64,000 nt of DNA from Dyadobacter luteus (GCF_003383615.1 NZ_QNUL01000015.1:85666-149665); one strand, 5' to 3'; shown: positions 18,753 to 28,201, numbered from the stretch's first letter. Translations and numbers: made by a program. Notes: generated from the sequence alone by a model not told the origin.

Positions 18753-20417
18753 ATGAAAAAAATGACTCCCTTACAAAGGCTTTGGAGCCTCATAAAGCTG
18801 GAGAAACCCGAAATAGTATCGATATACTTTTATGCCATACTGAGTGGACTCGGACAACTCAGCGTACCCGTAGGAATTCAAGCCATTATCGGCTTTGTAC
18901 TGGGCGCAGCTATGGTGACTTCAATATATGTACTGATTTTTCTTGTTGTACTTGGCGTAGCAGCGGTAGGTATTTTCCAGATTAATCAGATGAAGATTAT
19001 CGAAAAAATCCAGCAAAAGATCTTTGCAAGAAATGCTTTCGAATTTGCCGATATCATTCCGCGATTTGATCTCATCAAAACAGATAACCTTTATCTCCCC
19101 GAAAAGGTGAACAGGTTTTTTGATACCCTGAATGTTCAGAAGGGGCTGTCGAAATTATTATTAGATGTGCCAGTTGCCAGTATTCAGATTGTGTTCGGCC
19201 TGTTGCTTTTGGGCATTTACCACCCATTCTTTATCATATTCGGCTTATTCCTCTTGCTGATCTTATGGCTTATCTTTTACATGACAGGTAAGGACGGTCT
19301 GGATTCAAGTCTGGAAGAAAGTAAGTACAAATACAAGACCGTTGAGTGGCTTACAGAAATGGCACGTGTGATTACGCCTTTCAAAGTAAACCGGAATTCT
19401 TATCTCAATCTGACCAACACTGACAATTATGTCACCAAATACCTGAACTCGCGTACGGATCACTTCAGGGTACTGTTGTTTCAATTCAAGACACTGGTTT
19501 TCTTCAAGGTAGCGATAACCCTGGCCATGCTTTCGGTAGGTACTTATCTTTTGCTGAGCCAGCAACTTAATATTGGTGAATTCATCGCCGCCGAGATCGT
19601 CGTACTTACGGTGATCGGAGCCGTTGAAAAACTGATCGTAAGCCTTGAAAGCGTTTATGACGTAGTAACTGGCCTTGAAAAACTGGCATCTGTAACGGAA
19701 GGGCTGACAGAGTCCAATAACGGACTGGATATAAGCCAGGTAAAAAACGGACTGAATATCGAATTAGACAATCTTACGTTTGGTTTCCCTGGCACGCGAA
19801 AAATCGTACAGAATCTTAGTCTGAAAATTCCGGCAGGTAGCAAAATTGCCATTGCGACAGGAGAATCTACAGGAAAATCGACACTCCTTAAGTTACTCGC
19901 CGGCGTTTACAGGGATTTTGAGGGTATATTTAATGTTAACGATATACCGCTGACCAACTATGAGAACAAGTCGCTTCGCGGGCATTTTGGTCTGTACCTG
20001 AACCAGAAAGAAATATTCGGAGGCAGTGTTTTCGAAAATATCAGCATGGGTAACAAGGCGGTAACGCACGAACACATCATTGACCTGGCTCAGCAAACCG
20101 GTCTTATCGAATACATCAAGCAATTACCTAAAGGACTCGACACCATCGTGAATCCGAATGGTAAGAAACTGGTGGGGCGTACGCTGAGAAGCATTCTGCT
20201 ACTTCGTGCTTTCGTTACCGAACCTGACGTGCTGATCCTGGAAAAACCATGGGATCACATGGGGCCGGAAACCAGAGAGCACCTGATTTCGTATCTAAAA
20301 AACAGACCTCCGCATGTGACCGTAATCGTTGCCACACAGGACAAAGATTTCGTAGAAGAAAGCGATTACACACTTTCTCTTCAGGCTGGATTTGTAAACA
20401 TCACTAAAAACAACTAA
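18753..20417 (+). CDS. ABC transporter (membrane + nucleotide-binding domains) with degenerate ATPase motifs
   Basis: A 554-residue half-transporter of the type I secretion/exporter class. The membrane domain spans about residues 20-310, with hydrophobic segments near 24-50, 54-75, 140-175, 250-270 and 275-295. The nucleotide-binding domain spans about 333-550. Its motifs are abnormal. Walker A reads TGESTGKST (369-377; first Gly replaced by Thr, GKST kept). The signature LSGGQ is LVGRT (473-477). Walker B ends VLILEK (493-498) where LLLDE is expected, so Asp is Glu and the catalytic Glu is Lys. The H-loop His is Gln (529). The Q-loop Gln survives (LYLNQKE). It is followed 2 bases later by hlyD and then tolC genes. 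ATG at 18753 is chosen because the ORF limit at 18708 lies inside the promoter. It may be a weakly active or non-hydrolysing transporter subunit. Confidence 0.9.
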   Translation: MKKMTPLQRLWSLIKLEKPEIVSIYFYAILSGLGQLSVPVGIQAIIGFVLGAAMVTSIYVLIFLVVLGVAAVGIFQINQMKIIEKIQQKIFARNAFEFADIIPRFDLIKTDNLYLPEKVNRFFDTLNVQKGLSKLLLDVPVASIQIVFGLLLLGIYHPFFIIFGLFLLLILWLIFYMTGKDGLDSSLEESKYKYKTVEWLTEMARVITPFKVNRNSYLNLTNTDNYVTKYLNSRTDHFRVLLFQFKTLVFFKVAITLAMLSVGTYLLLSQQLNIGEFIAAEIVVLTVIGAVEKLIVSLESVYDVVTGLEKLASVTEGLTESNNGLDISQVKNGLNIELDNLTFGFPGTRKIVQNLSLKIPAGSKIAIATGESTGKSTLLKLLAGVYRDFEGIFNVNDIPLTNYENKSLRGHFGLYLNQKEIFGGSVFENISMGNKAVTHEHIIDLAQQTGLIEYIKQLPKGLDTIVNPNGKKLVGRTLRSILLLRAFVTEPDVLILEKPWDHMGPETREHLISYLKNRPPHVTVIVATQDKDFVEESDYTLSLQAGFVNITKNN

Positions 20418-20419
20418 GA

Positions 20420-21757
20420 ATGGATCAGGCAAAATATCAGATTCCTCTGAGGTCCTTCGATCAGATATATCGTATCAACGAAGATAGTAAAGTAGCGAAA
20501 TGGTCCTTTGCTTTTCTCGTGTTCCTGTTGGCGATCTTGTTTCTGCCGTGGACACAGAACATCAAGTCAAAGGGAAATATCACAACGCTTTACCAGGAAC
20601 ACAGAGCACAGAATATCAACTCTCCTATCCCGGGGAAAATTGTAAAATGGGCTGTGCGGGAAGGTGAATTCGTAAAAAAGGGTGATACCATCATGCACAT
20701 TTCCGAGATTAAGGAAGATTACCTTGATCCCAACCTGATTGGCCGGACACGTGAACAGCTTGAAGCGAAAAAAGGTACGATTGAGTTTTATGAAAGGAAA
20801 GCAGCAACGGCATCGGTTCAGATGGAAGCGCTGAGGGAATCAGAGAAACTAAAAATTGATCAGCTAAATAACAAACTTAAACAGCTGGACAACAAACTCG
20901 CATCAGAGAAAGCAGAACTGGAAGCTGTTACAAATGAATACGAACTAGCCAAAAACCAGTACGAGCGCCAGCAGAAGATGTATGAAGATGGGCTGGTATC
21001 TCAAACCCAGCTGCAACAGCGTAACCTGGCTTTCCAGAATGCTTTGGCCAAGCGTGTAATGGTAGATAACAAACTGGCACAAACCCAGCAGGAGGTCATC
21101 AATACACGTATTGAGCAGAACAGTGTAAAACAGGAGTACGCGGAAAAAATAAGCAAAACAGAAGGAGATCGTTTCCAGAGTATGAGTAATGTTACGACAG
21201 GAGAAGCTGAAGTGGCAAAACTTGAAAATCAGGTAAGCAATTATATCATTCGTAACGATATGTACACGATTCTGGCTCCACAGGACGGTCAGATCGTACA
21301 GGCTAATAAAGCGGGGATCGGCGAAATACTTAAAGACGGAGAACGCATTGCTGTTATAGTACCAACACGTGTACACTACGCTGTAGAAATGTATGTCGAG
21401 CCGGTGGACTTACCGCTGATCAGCGTCGGACAAAAAGTACGGTTTATGTTTGACGGTTTTCCGGCAATTGTATTCAGTGGATGGCCCAACAACAGCTACG
21501 GAACCTTTGGTGGGAAAATTGTGGCTTATGAAAACACGATAAGTCCAAACGGTATGTTCCGCGTATTGGTAGAAGAAGACGATACAGAAGACAAAAAATG
21601 GCCCGCTCAACTCAAACTGGGAACAGGAGCTCAGGGCATTGCCTTGCTAAAAGACGTACCGGTTTGGTACGAGCTATGGCGGAATATCAATGGCTTCCCG
21701 CCCGACTATTACAACCTTCAGGAGCAGAAGGCTAACGAAAAAGTGAAAATCAAGTAA
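20420..21757 (+). CDS. HlyD-family membrane fusion (periplasmic adaptor) protein
   Basis: A 445-residue adaptor linking an inner-membrane ABC exporter to a TolC channel. There is one N-terminal membrane segment (WSFAFLVFLLAILFLPW, about 29-45). The first half of the lipoyl/biotinyl domain follows (NINSPIPGKIVKWAVREGEF). A long coiled coil lies at about 120-275 (EKLKIDQLNNKLKQLDNKLA; many E/K/Q heptads). The second lipoyl half (YTILAPQDGQIVQ) and a C-terminal beta-barrel complete it. It starts 2 bases after the ABC stop and its stop overlaps the tolC start (TAATG). The three proteins should form one envelope-spanning exporter. Confidence 0.93.
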   Translation: MDQAKYQIPLRSFDQIYRINEDSKVAKWSFAFLVFLLAILFLPWTQNIKSKGNITTLYQEHRAQNINSPIPGKIVKWAVREGEFVKKGDTIMHISEIKEDYLDPNLIGRTREQLEAKKGTIEFYERKAATASVQMEALRESEKLKIDQLNNKLKQLDNKLASEKAELEAVTNEYELAKNQYERQQKMYEDGLVSQTQLQQRNLAFQNALAKRVMVDNKLAQTQQEVINTRIEQNSVKQEYAEKISKTEGDRFQSMSNVTTGEAEVAKLENQVSNYIIRNDMYTILAPQDGQIVQANKAGIGEILKDGERIAVIVPTRVHYAVEMYVEPVDLPLISVGQKVRFMFDGFPAIVFSGWPNNSYGTFGGKIVAYENTISPNGMFRVLVEEDDTEDKKWPAQLKLGTGAQGIALLKDVPVWYELWRNINGFPPDYYNLQEQKANEKVKIK

Positions 21758-23190
21758 TGTTACATATTCATAAAATTGTCTTTACGGTCGTGCTGCTGCT
21801 AGCCTGCATGCTATATACGCGTAGTGCAGGCCAGACCCGTGATTCCATACCGGAACTGAATGCAGAAGAGGTATTGGAAATTGTACGGAAGCATCATCCG
21901 GTTGCAAGGCAGACCGACTTACATATTGATCAAGCCAAGGCTGAACTGCTCGTGGCCCGCGGCGCATTTGATCCGGTAATCAGCGCTTACCTTTCCCGCA
22001 AGAGATTTGCCGGGACCAACTATTACCAGCAAACTTCCCCCCAAATCACCATCCCCACCTGGTTTGGGATTGAAATACAAAGCGGACTCGAAAATCTGCG
22101 TGGAAGCCGGCTGGATCCTACCATGACCGCCGGAAAATCAAGTTACATAGGCGTAACCGTGCCATTAGCCAAAGATTTACTAATGGATAAGCGAAGAGCT
22201 GCTTTGAAACAAGCGCGCATATTCAACACCATGGCCGTGACGGAACAACGGGCGGTAGTCAACAACCTGCTGATGGACGCTATGGACGCGTATTGGCTAT
22301 GGGTCCGCTCCTACCAAATCTTTAAAATTGTAGAAAATACGGTACTAATCAACCAAAGAAGGCTTGACCTCGTACGCCAGTCTTTTCAAAATGGCGAAAC
22401 TGCCGCAATTGATACCGTAGAAGCATTGGCCCAGCTACAAAGTTTTCAGTATCAGCAAAATGAACGATGGCTGGAATTTCAGAATACCGGCCTTGAATTA
22501 TCTGCCTTTTTATGGACAAAAGATACTGAGCCTTATGACCTGCCGGTCACAGTTATTCCACAAGGTGGCTGGGAAAATGAAGAGGCCGTCAAAAACTTCA
22601 ATACGAGTCTGGAAGAACTGCTGAGTGTGGCCAACAAAAGTCATCCGGAGCTTCAGATATATGATTTTAAACTGGATGCACTTGATATTGAAAAGAAGCT
22701 GAAATTTCAAATGCTTTTGCCTAAAGCTGACTTCACATACAATCACCTGAGTAAAGATTACGGCATTGTCAGCAGTGAATATCTGACGCCATTTTTTGAT
22801 AACAACTACCGCTACGGATTTAAGTTTGCCTTGCCTCTCCGTCTTTCTGAAGGACGCGGGGAATACAGAAAAGCGAAGATCAAAATTGAGTCGACCAGAC
22901 TCGACCTTGATCAGAAAAGGCTAAGTGTGCAGGTTAAGGTAAAAAGCTATTACAACGAACTCACTAACCTGCGCAACCAGATCGCCCTGCAAAGCAATAA
23001 CTATATCAACTATCAGCGCCTGGTACAAGCAGAAGAAGCGAAATTGGAGAGTGGAGAAAGTTCGCTGTTCCTGATCAATACCAGAGAAAATAAAGCGCTC
23101 GAAGCGCAACAAAAATTGCTGGAATTGAAGACAAAGTATTTCAAAACAATTTACGCCTTGCAATGGAGCGCGGGGTTGCTGGCATTGTAG
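21757..23190 (+). CDS. TolC-family outer membrane channel
   Basis: A 477-residue outer-membrane efflux protein. A signal peptide (IVFTVVLLLACMLYTRSAGQ) is followed by two OEP repeats. The first begins LNAEEVLEIVRKHHPVARQ, and the second has the typical FALPLRLSEGRGEYRKAKI (about residues 350-370). The start overlaps the hlyD stop by one base, so translation is coupled. With the ABC and HlyD proteins it forms a tripartite exporter; the cargo is unknown. A family of REP-like palindromes begins 10 bases after its stop. Confidence 0.92.
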   Translation: MLHIHKIVFTVVLLLACMLYTRSAGQTRDSIPELNAEEVLEIVRKHHPVARQTDLHIDQAKAELLVARGAFDPVISAYLSRKRFAGTNYYQQTSPQITIPTWFGIEIQSGLENLRGSRLDPTMTAGKSSYIGVTVPLAKDLLMDKRRAALKQARIFNTMAVTEQRAVVNNLLMDAMDAYWLWVRSYQIFKIVENTVLINQRRLDLVRQSFQNGETAAIDTVEALAQLQSFQYQQNERWLEFQNTGLELSAFLWTKDTEPYDLPVTVIPQGGWENEEAVKNFNTSLEELLSVANKSHPELQIYDFKLDALDIEKKLKFQMLLPKADFTYNHLSKDYGIVSSEYLTPFFDNNYRYGFKFALPLRLSEGRGEYRKAKIKIESTRLDLDQKRLSVQVKVKSYYNELTNLRNQIALQSNNYINYQRLVQAEEAKLESGESSLFLINTRENKALEAQQKLLELKTKYFKTIYALQWSAGLLAL

Positions 23191-23199
23191 CGCGCTCGG

Positions 23200-23353
23200 C
23201 CCGATTTGTAATCGGGTCGGACAAGGCTTAGCGTTTGTAACGCGACTTAACCCAGTTTGCAATCGTGGCGCCTATGACTCAGCGTTTGCAATGCAAATTT
23301 TATAAAAGCGTTACAAACGCTAAGCCAGCTAACCCCGATAGCAAATCGGGGTT
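23200..23353. repeat. REP-like palindrome cluster, left of the transposase remnant
   Basis: Several short palindromes stand in a row. CCCGATTTGTAATCGGG lies at 23200-23216. A GCGTTTGTAACGC-type unit follows near 23230. A long pair (AGCGTTTGCAATGC at 23281-23294 facing GCGTTACAAACGCT at 23309-23322) is next, then AACCCCGATAGCAAATCGGGGTT at 23331-23353. The order and sequences recur to the right of the transposase at 23969-24061. This is the usual genomic context of REP-associated tyrosine transposases, which recognise such palindromes. Confidence 0.85.
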
Positions 23354-23409
23354 AGCGAGTTACAAATCCTCCGACGTAACGTCATAGCCATGAACCTAAA
23401 ATTCCCATC

Positions 23410-23935
23410 ATGGCCTCATCTCAATATTTTATACGAAATCAAAATGGAAATTACTTCCTCACAATGACAGCAGTTGATTGGGTAGACGTTTTTTCGAGAA
23501 AAGAATACCGATTCATCATTGTTGAAGCTCTCAGGTATTGTCAGAATAACAAGGGCTTGATCATACATGGCTGGTGCCTTATGTCCAATCATCTGCATAT
23601 GCTCACAGCCGCAAAGGAGGGGTTTCAACTTTCAGACATCATCCGGGATTTCAAGAAATTTACATCGAAAAGAATCAGAAAGCAGGAGAGATTGGATGCT
23701 TTACAGATTTCAATATGCCAGAAAGTTCAAAACCAATGTCAAAGAGTACAAATTTTGGCAAGATGGGAATCATGCTACCGAATGCTTTAATTATGAGTTT
23801 GCTATGCAAAAACTTTACTACATTCATCAGAATCCGGTTCGGGCACTGATTATTGAAGAGGCAGAGCATTACCTTTTTAGTTCAGCAAAAAACTACTGTG
23901 GTCAAAAAGGATATTTAGATGTAAAGTTGATATAG
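23410..23935 (+). pseudogene. REP-associated tyrosine transposase (RAYT, Y1/IS200-like), frameshifted
   Basis: Single-strand transposase of the Y1 (HUH) superfamily. Frame one encodes the N-terminal part with NYFLTMTAVDWVDVFSRKEY and the HUH metal motif in CLMSNHLHMLTAA, up to FKKFTSKRI near 23685. The sequence then continues in another frame (ESRRDWMLYRFQYARKF, then FWQDGNHATECF and YYIHQNPVRALI) to a stop at 23935. The catalytic tyrosine is probably in YYIHQNP. Compared with typical family members, a few residues after TSKRI are missing, so a small out-of-frame deletion broke the gene. Flanking palindromes identify it as RAYT rather than a transposable IS200. Confidence 0.85.
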
Positions 23936-23968
23936 AGCCGCTGGAGATTCACCTTGACACCATTTATA

Positions 23969-24061
23969 ATCGGGTCGGCTGAGGCTCAGCGTTTGCAATG
24001 CCAATTTTTATATACGCGTTGCAAACGCTAAACCATGCAACCCCGATTACAAATCAGGGTT
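23969..24061. repeat. REP-like palindrome cluster, right of the transposase remnant
   Basis: A second copy of the left array: ATCGGGTCGG, then AGCGTTTGCAATGC (from 23988) facing GCGTTGCAAACGCT (to 24029), then AACCCCGATTACAAATCAGGGTT at 24039-24061. The last palindrome reaches the stop codon of the next gene on the minus strand (24060-24062), so the repeat abuts and overlaps coding sequence. Confidence 0.85.
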
Positions 24062-25424
24062 AGCGCAAAACTTTCGTCCCCGTCAACTTAAACTGATACG
24101 GCCACTGCTCTTCCGGTGATGGCGATTTTTGTCTCCCAAACGGTATCGCCCAATGTTCTGCAGGAGCTCCGCTTACAACTAACCACAGATGCTCAGTATC
24201 CTTAGGAACTGCAAACTCTGCCTCTCCTTCTGCATTTTTGTATACATCACTATATACCCTGCTTCCATTCTTCTTCTGCGCCACAAAACCATAACGCCAT
24301 CCCGCTTTATCTGTTTTCACATTCGCATATCCAGGGGCACCGGCCATTCCTTTAAAATTCAGATGAAGCTTTGCATCCCCAGCCGGAACCTGCAATGGGA
24401 TACCATTATACCCATAATTCTGCGGACAGTTGGTAGAATCCACTTTATACCATCCGTCTCCAACCTCGTTCAATTTGGTTGTATGCTGATTTGCATATTG
24501 AGCGGCCACTTTTTCGACCCTCTTCAAATCCCAGGTCATGAATTTACGGGCAGCATCAAAAATTTCATCATTGAACTTGTCCTGATCTGTGTTAGTAATA
24601 CGCTTATAGGTTGCCACAGGATCCTCTCCCTGTTCTGTTTCTCTGCACAATTTCCCAAAGAACTCCTTCCCATGCTTCTCCGACCAGTATTCAAGTACAT
24701 ATGGGGAGTGATACATATTGGTAGGATGAAGAAAGGCATAATGCGTTTTCTTCATGAAGTTCACAAGGTGGTAATTTTCAAATGTCATCCATTCCGGATA
24801 AACCTGCCAGAGCATATACTGAGCAGACATTTCCATGATAGGCCCACGAGGTCCCTTTTTGTTATCAGAACTCGCCATATATTGAAAAGCGTGACCCAGT
24901 TCGTGAGCCAGCGCCCCATAAGGTGCTTTTGACATACGCACAGCCGGCGTCCACAGAATTCCTATTTTATTCTCAACACCTCCGCCAAATGCTGTTTGTT
25001 CTTCCCCTCCGAACACATAAAGAATCATCTTGTACTGATCCGTCAGCGATTTGCCTTTCTGAACAATTTTAAGATCATTCACGTAATAATCATAGAAGCG
25101 TTCGCACTCTCTGAGCGCAGCCTTCGGATCAAACCGTGCTTTTTCGTTCGGATTTTTTGTGGGGTCCTGCCCAAATTCCTTATTCCAGAAAATCGCTATA
25201 TTATCAGATTGAACCATACGCTTGAAACTATATTCACTGGCATCATTGGTATAGTCATTACCGTCCGGCACCTTCATTACTTTTGCAGGAATATACAATT
25301 CCTTTTCTTTCGTTACCTCTTTCGACTTGTCATGGCCATCTGCAAAAGACGTCACAGGCGTGACGACTAACCCACCAATATAAAATAGGACGGCGGCGGC
25401 TTTCAGAAAAATTTTACTTTCCAT
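24060..25424 (-). CDS. Secreted zinc-metallopeptidase-like protein (DUF6055-type)
   Basis: A 454-residue exported protein. After a signal peptide (FLKAAAVLFYIGGLVVTPVT) comes a domain with FWNKEFGQDPT, RFDPKAALRECERFYDYYV and GGGVENKIGILWTP. The zinc-binding motif HELGH is at 174-178 within ALAHELGHAFQYM, and a conserved ENYH/HSPYVLEYWSEKHG region follows. A C-terminal beta-rich domain starts near 355. HExxH proteins of this kind resemble DUF6055; peptidase activity is an inference. ATG at 25424 begins at the signal peptide; earlier in-frame starts add an unlikely leader. The stop codon lies in a REP-like palindrome. It is divergent from the outer-membrane barrel gene. Confidence 0.75.
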   Translation of the reverse strand: MESKIFLKAAAVLFYIGGLVVTPVTSFADGHDKSKEVTKEKELYIPAKVMKVPDGNDYTNDASEYSFKRMVQSDNIAIFWNKEFGQDPTKNPNEKARFDPKAALRECERFYDYYVNDLKIVQKGKSLTDQYKMILYVFGGEEQTAFGGGVENKIGILWTPAVRMSKAPYGALAHELGHAFQYMASSDNKKGPRGPIMEMSAQYMLWQVYPEWMTFENYHLVNFMKKTHYAFLHPTNMYHSPYVLEYWSEKHGKEFFGKLCRETEQGEDPVATYKRITNTDQDKFNDEIFDAARKFMTWDLKRVEKVAAQYANQHTTKLNEVGDGWYKVDSTNCPQNYGYNGIPLQVPAGDAKLHLNFKGMAGAPGYANVKTDKAGWRYGFVAQKKNGSRVYSDVYKNAEGEAEFAVPKDTEHLWLVVSGAPAEHWAIPFGRQKSPSPEEQWPYQFKLTGTKVLR

Positions 25425-25678
25425 TTGTGCTATATAGAGAAATAAATGATTTAATCTCATAAATATAGCATTTCCAATATCTCTCACTTTAACCGCTGGC
25501 GGATAGGTTAAAATCCGCGTTATATCGGTTAATCTCAGCCAATTGCGAGGGTTCAAATTTCCGGTTATAGGTTTTTTTCACACAGTCTGCAACATTCGAG
25601 AAACTAAAGTGTCCTTACTCCATCAATTGGACACACACGCACCATTTCGTTAAACTAACCCCTAATCACCATGTTACC

Positions 25679-28075
25679 ATGAAATTTCTACCAGCCCTAA
25701 TTCTGGCGCTTTTTACTTCTGTGGCATTCGCCCAACAGTCCCGATTAACCGGCATTTTAGCCGACTCCTCCAGCAAAGTACCCGCTGAATTCGCGACAGT
25801 TGCTTTGATGAAAAACAACAAAATCCTTGAAGGAACAACTGCCGACTCCCTAGGCAGATTCCACTTCGACAAAGTGGAGCCTGGCCATTATGCACTTCAG
25901 ATTTCATTATTGGGCTACACCACCAAAATCGTTGAAAAAGTTCATGTAACCAAAGACCTCGACCTGGGCACAATCCTGGTGGTGTCCAATACAAAAAAAC
26001 TGGATGAAGTAACCGTAACCGAACAAAAAGGTCTTTTCGAAGAACGCTCCGACCGTATGGTCTACAATGCGGAAAAGGATATTGGTATCAAAGGAGGTGA
26101 TGCGACTGATGTATTGAAACGTATCCCCTCTATAGCCGTGGATATAGAAGGCAATGTGCAGCTTCGCGGTAGCGGTAACATCAAAGTTTTGATCAATAAT
26201 AAGCCTTCAAGCATTGTAGCACGAAGTGTTTCGGATGCATTGAAACAGATCCCCGCAGACATCATCAAACAAGTGGAGGTAATCACCTCGCCTTCTGCAA
26301 AATATGATGCAGAAGGGACTGCCGGCATTATCAATATCATCACCAAAAAGAATAGCTTGCAGGGAACCAATGGATCGATCAGCCCCAACTTCAGCCGCTG
26401 GAATAACTGGTACAATGGTTCTATTAATCACCGAATGAAAAGTATTTCTATCGCTGCCAACGGTGGTTTCAGCGACTGGAAAAATAAAAGGACAATCGAC
26501 CTTATCCGAAACTTTGAAAGTGAGGGTGTCAGCAGCAATCAGAATCAGGGACAACTTGTTGCCGGCTCAGGAAAGAATTTTTATGGCAACCTGAATGTGG
26601 ACTGGGATATCGACACCCTGAACCGCCTTGGTGCAGGGCTCAATTACTACAATGGTATCAATACCAATGGGTTTGATATCAACTTCCGGGAAATCAGCCA
26701 GGGAAACCTGATTCAGTTTTTCCAACGCGATATGAGCCGTACTTATGACTGGGCCGGAGCTACTGTAAATCTGGATTATACCCGATTATTTAAGAAACCT
26801 AAAAAGGAGCTTAATCTGCTGATGATGTACTCTTTTGAAGAGGAAGACAGCGACTATTGGTCAGATCTGGCAAATGAGTCTAATCTGACCTATTTCAGGG
26901 AAAAGAGCTACAATATCAGCAATAATAAGGAAGGGACTATTCAGCTGGATTTCACCAATCCGATCGACAGCATCAGCACGATTGAAATGGGTTCAAAAGC
27001 CATATTCAGAGGCATTCTCAGCGACTACCGTATTGCCAGGGCAGAGGACGGTTCCACGGACTTTGTTAATATTCCGTCACTGGCAGATGTTTTTGATTAT
27101 GCACAACAAGTGGCATCCGCCTATTTCGTTTACAGCCGTACGCCCAAAAAGAAATGGGGAATTAATCTCGGCGCGCGCTATGAGCAAACTTTCATACAGG
27201 CTAACTTTTTGAATCAGACCAGCTCATTCTCAAACTCATACGGCAACTTCATTCCCAATATCAGTCTTTCAAAAAGCCTTCCCAAAGACCAGCAGGTTCG
27301 TTTCAGCTATACACAGCGTATTCAGCGTCCCCAGTTTTTCTTTTTGAATCCTTATATCAATCAGTCGGATTCTAAAAATCAATATGGAGGGAATCCATAT
27401 CTCAAACCGGAACTAACGCACTCTCTGGAAGCCAATTACACGGTTAACATCAAGGAAACCAATCTGAATGCTTCATTTTTCCTGAGACAAACCAACAATG
27501 CCATCGAGAGTGTGAGTACGGTAGACAGTGAAGGGGTATTGTTGCAGTTGTTCCAGAATGTTGCGCAAAATTCGGCTTATGGAGTAAACCTGAGTGCCAA
27601 TACAAAAATCACGAAAAAATGGTCAGTGAATAGCTCGCTAAACCTCTTTTATAACATTTTAGAGAGCAAAGAATTACAAGCCCGTAATGCAGACTGGATG
27701 TACCGCATCAACCTGAATTCCACCATTGATCTGGGTAAAGGTTTCAAAGCGCAATTCTTTGGCTTCTATAATTCTGCGAAAGTGAATCTTCAGGGCAGGT
27801 TCGGCGCATTCGGATTTTACAATATGGTCGTACAAAAAGAAATATTGAAGAAAAAAGCCACCATCGGTGTCGGTTATGACAATCCGTTCAACGATACTAT
27901 CAAGTGGCGCAATGACTTTAACGGTGCCAATTTCCGGCAAACTCAGGATGTAGCCATGTACCGCCGGGGCTGGAGAGTTAATCTCAAATATGAATTCGGT
28001 AAAATGAACGGATCACCACGTCAGAAAAAGAAAATCAGCAATGATGATAAGAAATCCGGAGAAGGCAACGGTTGA
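25679..28075 (+). CDS. Outer membrane beta-barrel protein (OMP_b-brl_3, TonB-receptor-like)
   Basis: A 798-residue outer-membrane protein. A signal peptide (FLPALILALFTSVAFAQQ) is followed by a carboxypeptidase-regulatory-like domain (LTGILADSSSKVPAEFATVA, about 23-105), a plug-like region (SDRMVYNAEKDIGIKGGDAT; VEVITSPSAKYDAEGTAGII, about 120-225) and a long barrel. These motifs are diagnostic of the outer-membrane beta-barrel family common in Bacteroidota, which resembles TonB receptors but lacks a SusD partner. The tail is basic and charged (RQKKKISNDDKKS) rather than ending in an aromatic residue, which is normal for this group. It is followed by a strong terminator, so it is monocistronic. 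Confidence 0.9.
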   Translation: MKFLPALILALFTSVAFAQQSRLTGILADSSSKVPAEFATVALMKNNKILEGTTADSLGRFHFDKVEPGHYALQISLLGYTTKIVEKVHVTKDLDLGTILVVSNTKKLDEVTVTEQKGLFEERSDRMVYNAEKDIGIKGGDATDVLKRIPSIAVDIEGNVQLRGSGNIKVLINNKPSSIVARSVSDALKQIPADIIKQVEVITSPSAKYDAEGTAGIINIITKKNSLQGTNGSISPNFSRWNNWYNGSINHRMKSISIAANGGFSDWKNKRTIDLIRNFESEGVSSNQNQGQLVAGSGKNFYGNLNVDWDIDTLNRLGAGLNYYNGINTNGFDINFREISQGNLIQFFQRDMSRTYDWAGATVNLDYTRLFKKPKKELNLLMMYSFEEEDSDYWSDLANESNLTYFREKSYNISNNKEGTIQLDFTNPIDSISTIEMGSKAIFRGILSDYRIARAEDGSTDFVNIPSLADVFDYAQQVASAYFVYSRTPKKKWGINLGARYEQTFIQANFLNQTSSFSNSYGNFIPNISLSKSLPKDQQVRFSYTQRIQRPQFFFLNPYINQSDSKNQYGGNPYLKPELTHSLEANYTVNIKETNLNASFFLRQTNNAIESVSTVDSEGVLLQLFQNVAQNSAYGVNLSANTKITKKWSVNSSLNLFYNILESKELQARNADWMYRINLNSTIDLGKGFKAQFFGFYNSAKVNLQGRFGAFGFYNMVVQKEILKKKATIGVGYDNPFNDTIKWRNDFNGANFRQTQDVAMYRRGWRVNLKYEFGKMNGSPRQKKKISNDDKKSGEGNG

Positions 28076-28103
28076 TTCATTATGAAATCAAAATAAGACT
28101 TTA

Positions 28104-28139
28104 CAACAGGCAGCTCTTGGTAGCTGCCTGTTGCTTTTT
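28104..28139 (+). terminator. Intrinsic terminator after the beta-barrel gene
   Basis: A perfect 12-base stem (CAACAGGCAGCT at 28104-28115 with its complement at 28122-28133) and a 6-base loop, followed by CTTTTT. Confidence 0.9.
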
Positions 28140-28201
28140 AAACATATTTTTAACGCTCTAAGAATTCTTCTACGATCCGCCTCGTTATATGAAAACGTAT
28201 A

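Noticed and set aside
23410..23935. An IS200-type mobile insertion sequence
   Set aside because: The transposase is Y1-like, but the flanks are REP-style palindromes rather than IS200 subterminal hairpins, and the gene is frameshifted, so it is called a RAYT remnant.
23200..24061. CRISPR-like repeat array
   Set aside because: The repeats are palindromes of differing length and order flanking a transposase, without regular spacers or cas genes.
24189..24932. A 247-codon plus-strand frame opposite the metallopeptidase gene
   Set aside because: Low-complexity, Cys- and Ile-rich translation without a domain, fully antisense to the well-supported HELGH protein.
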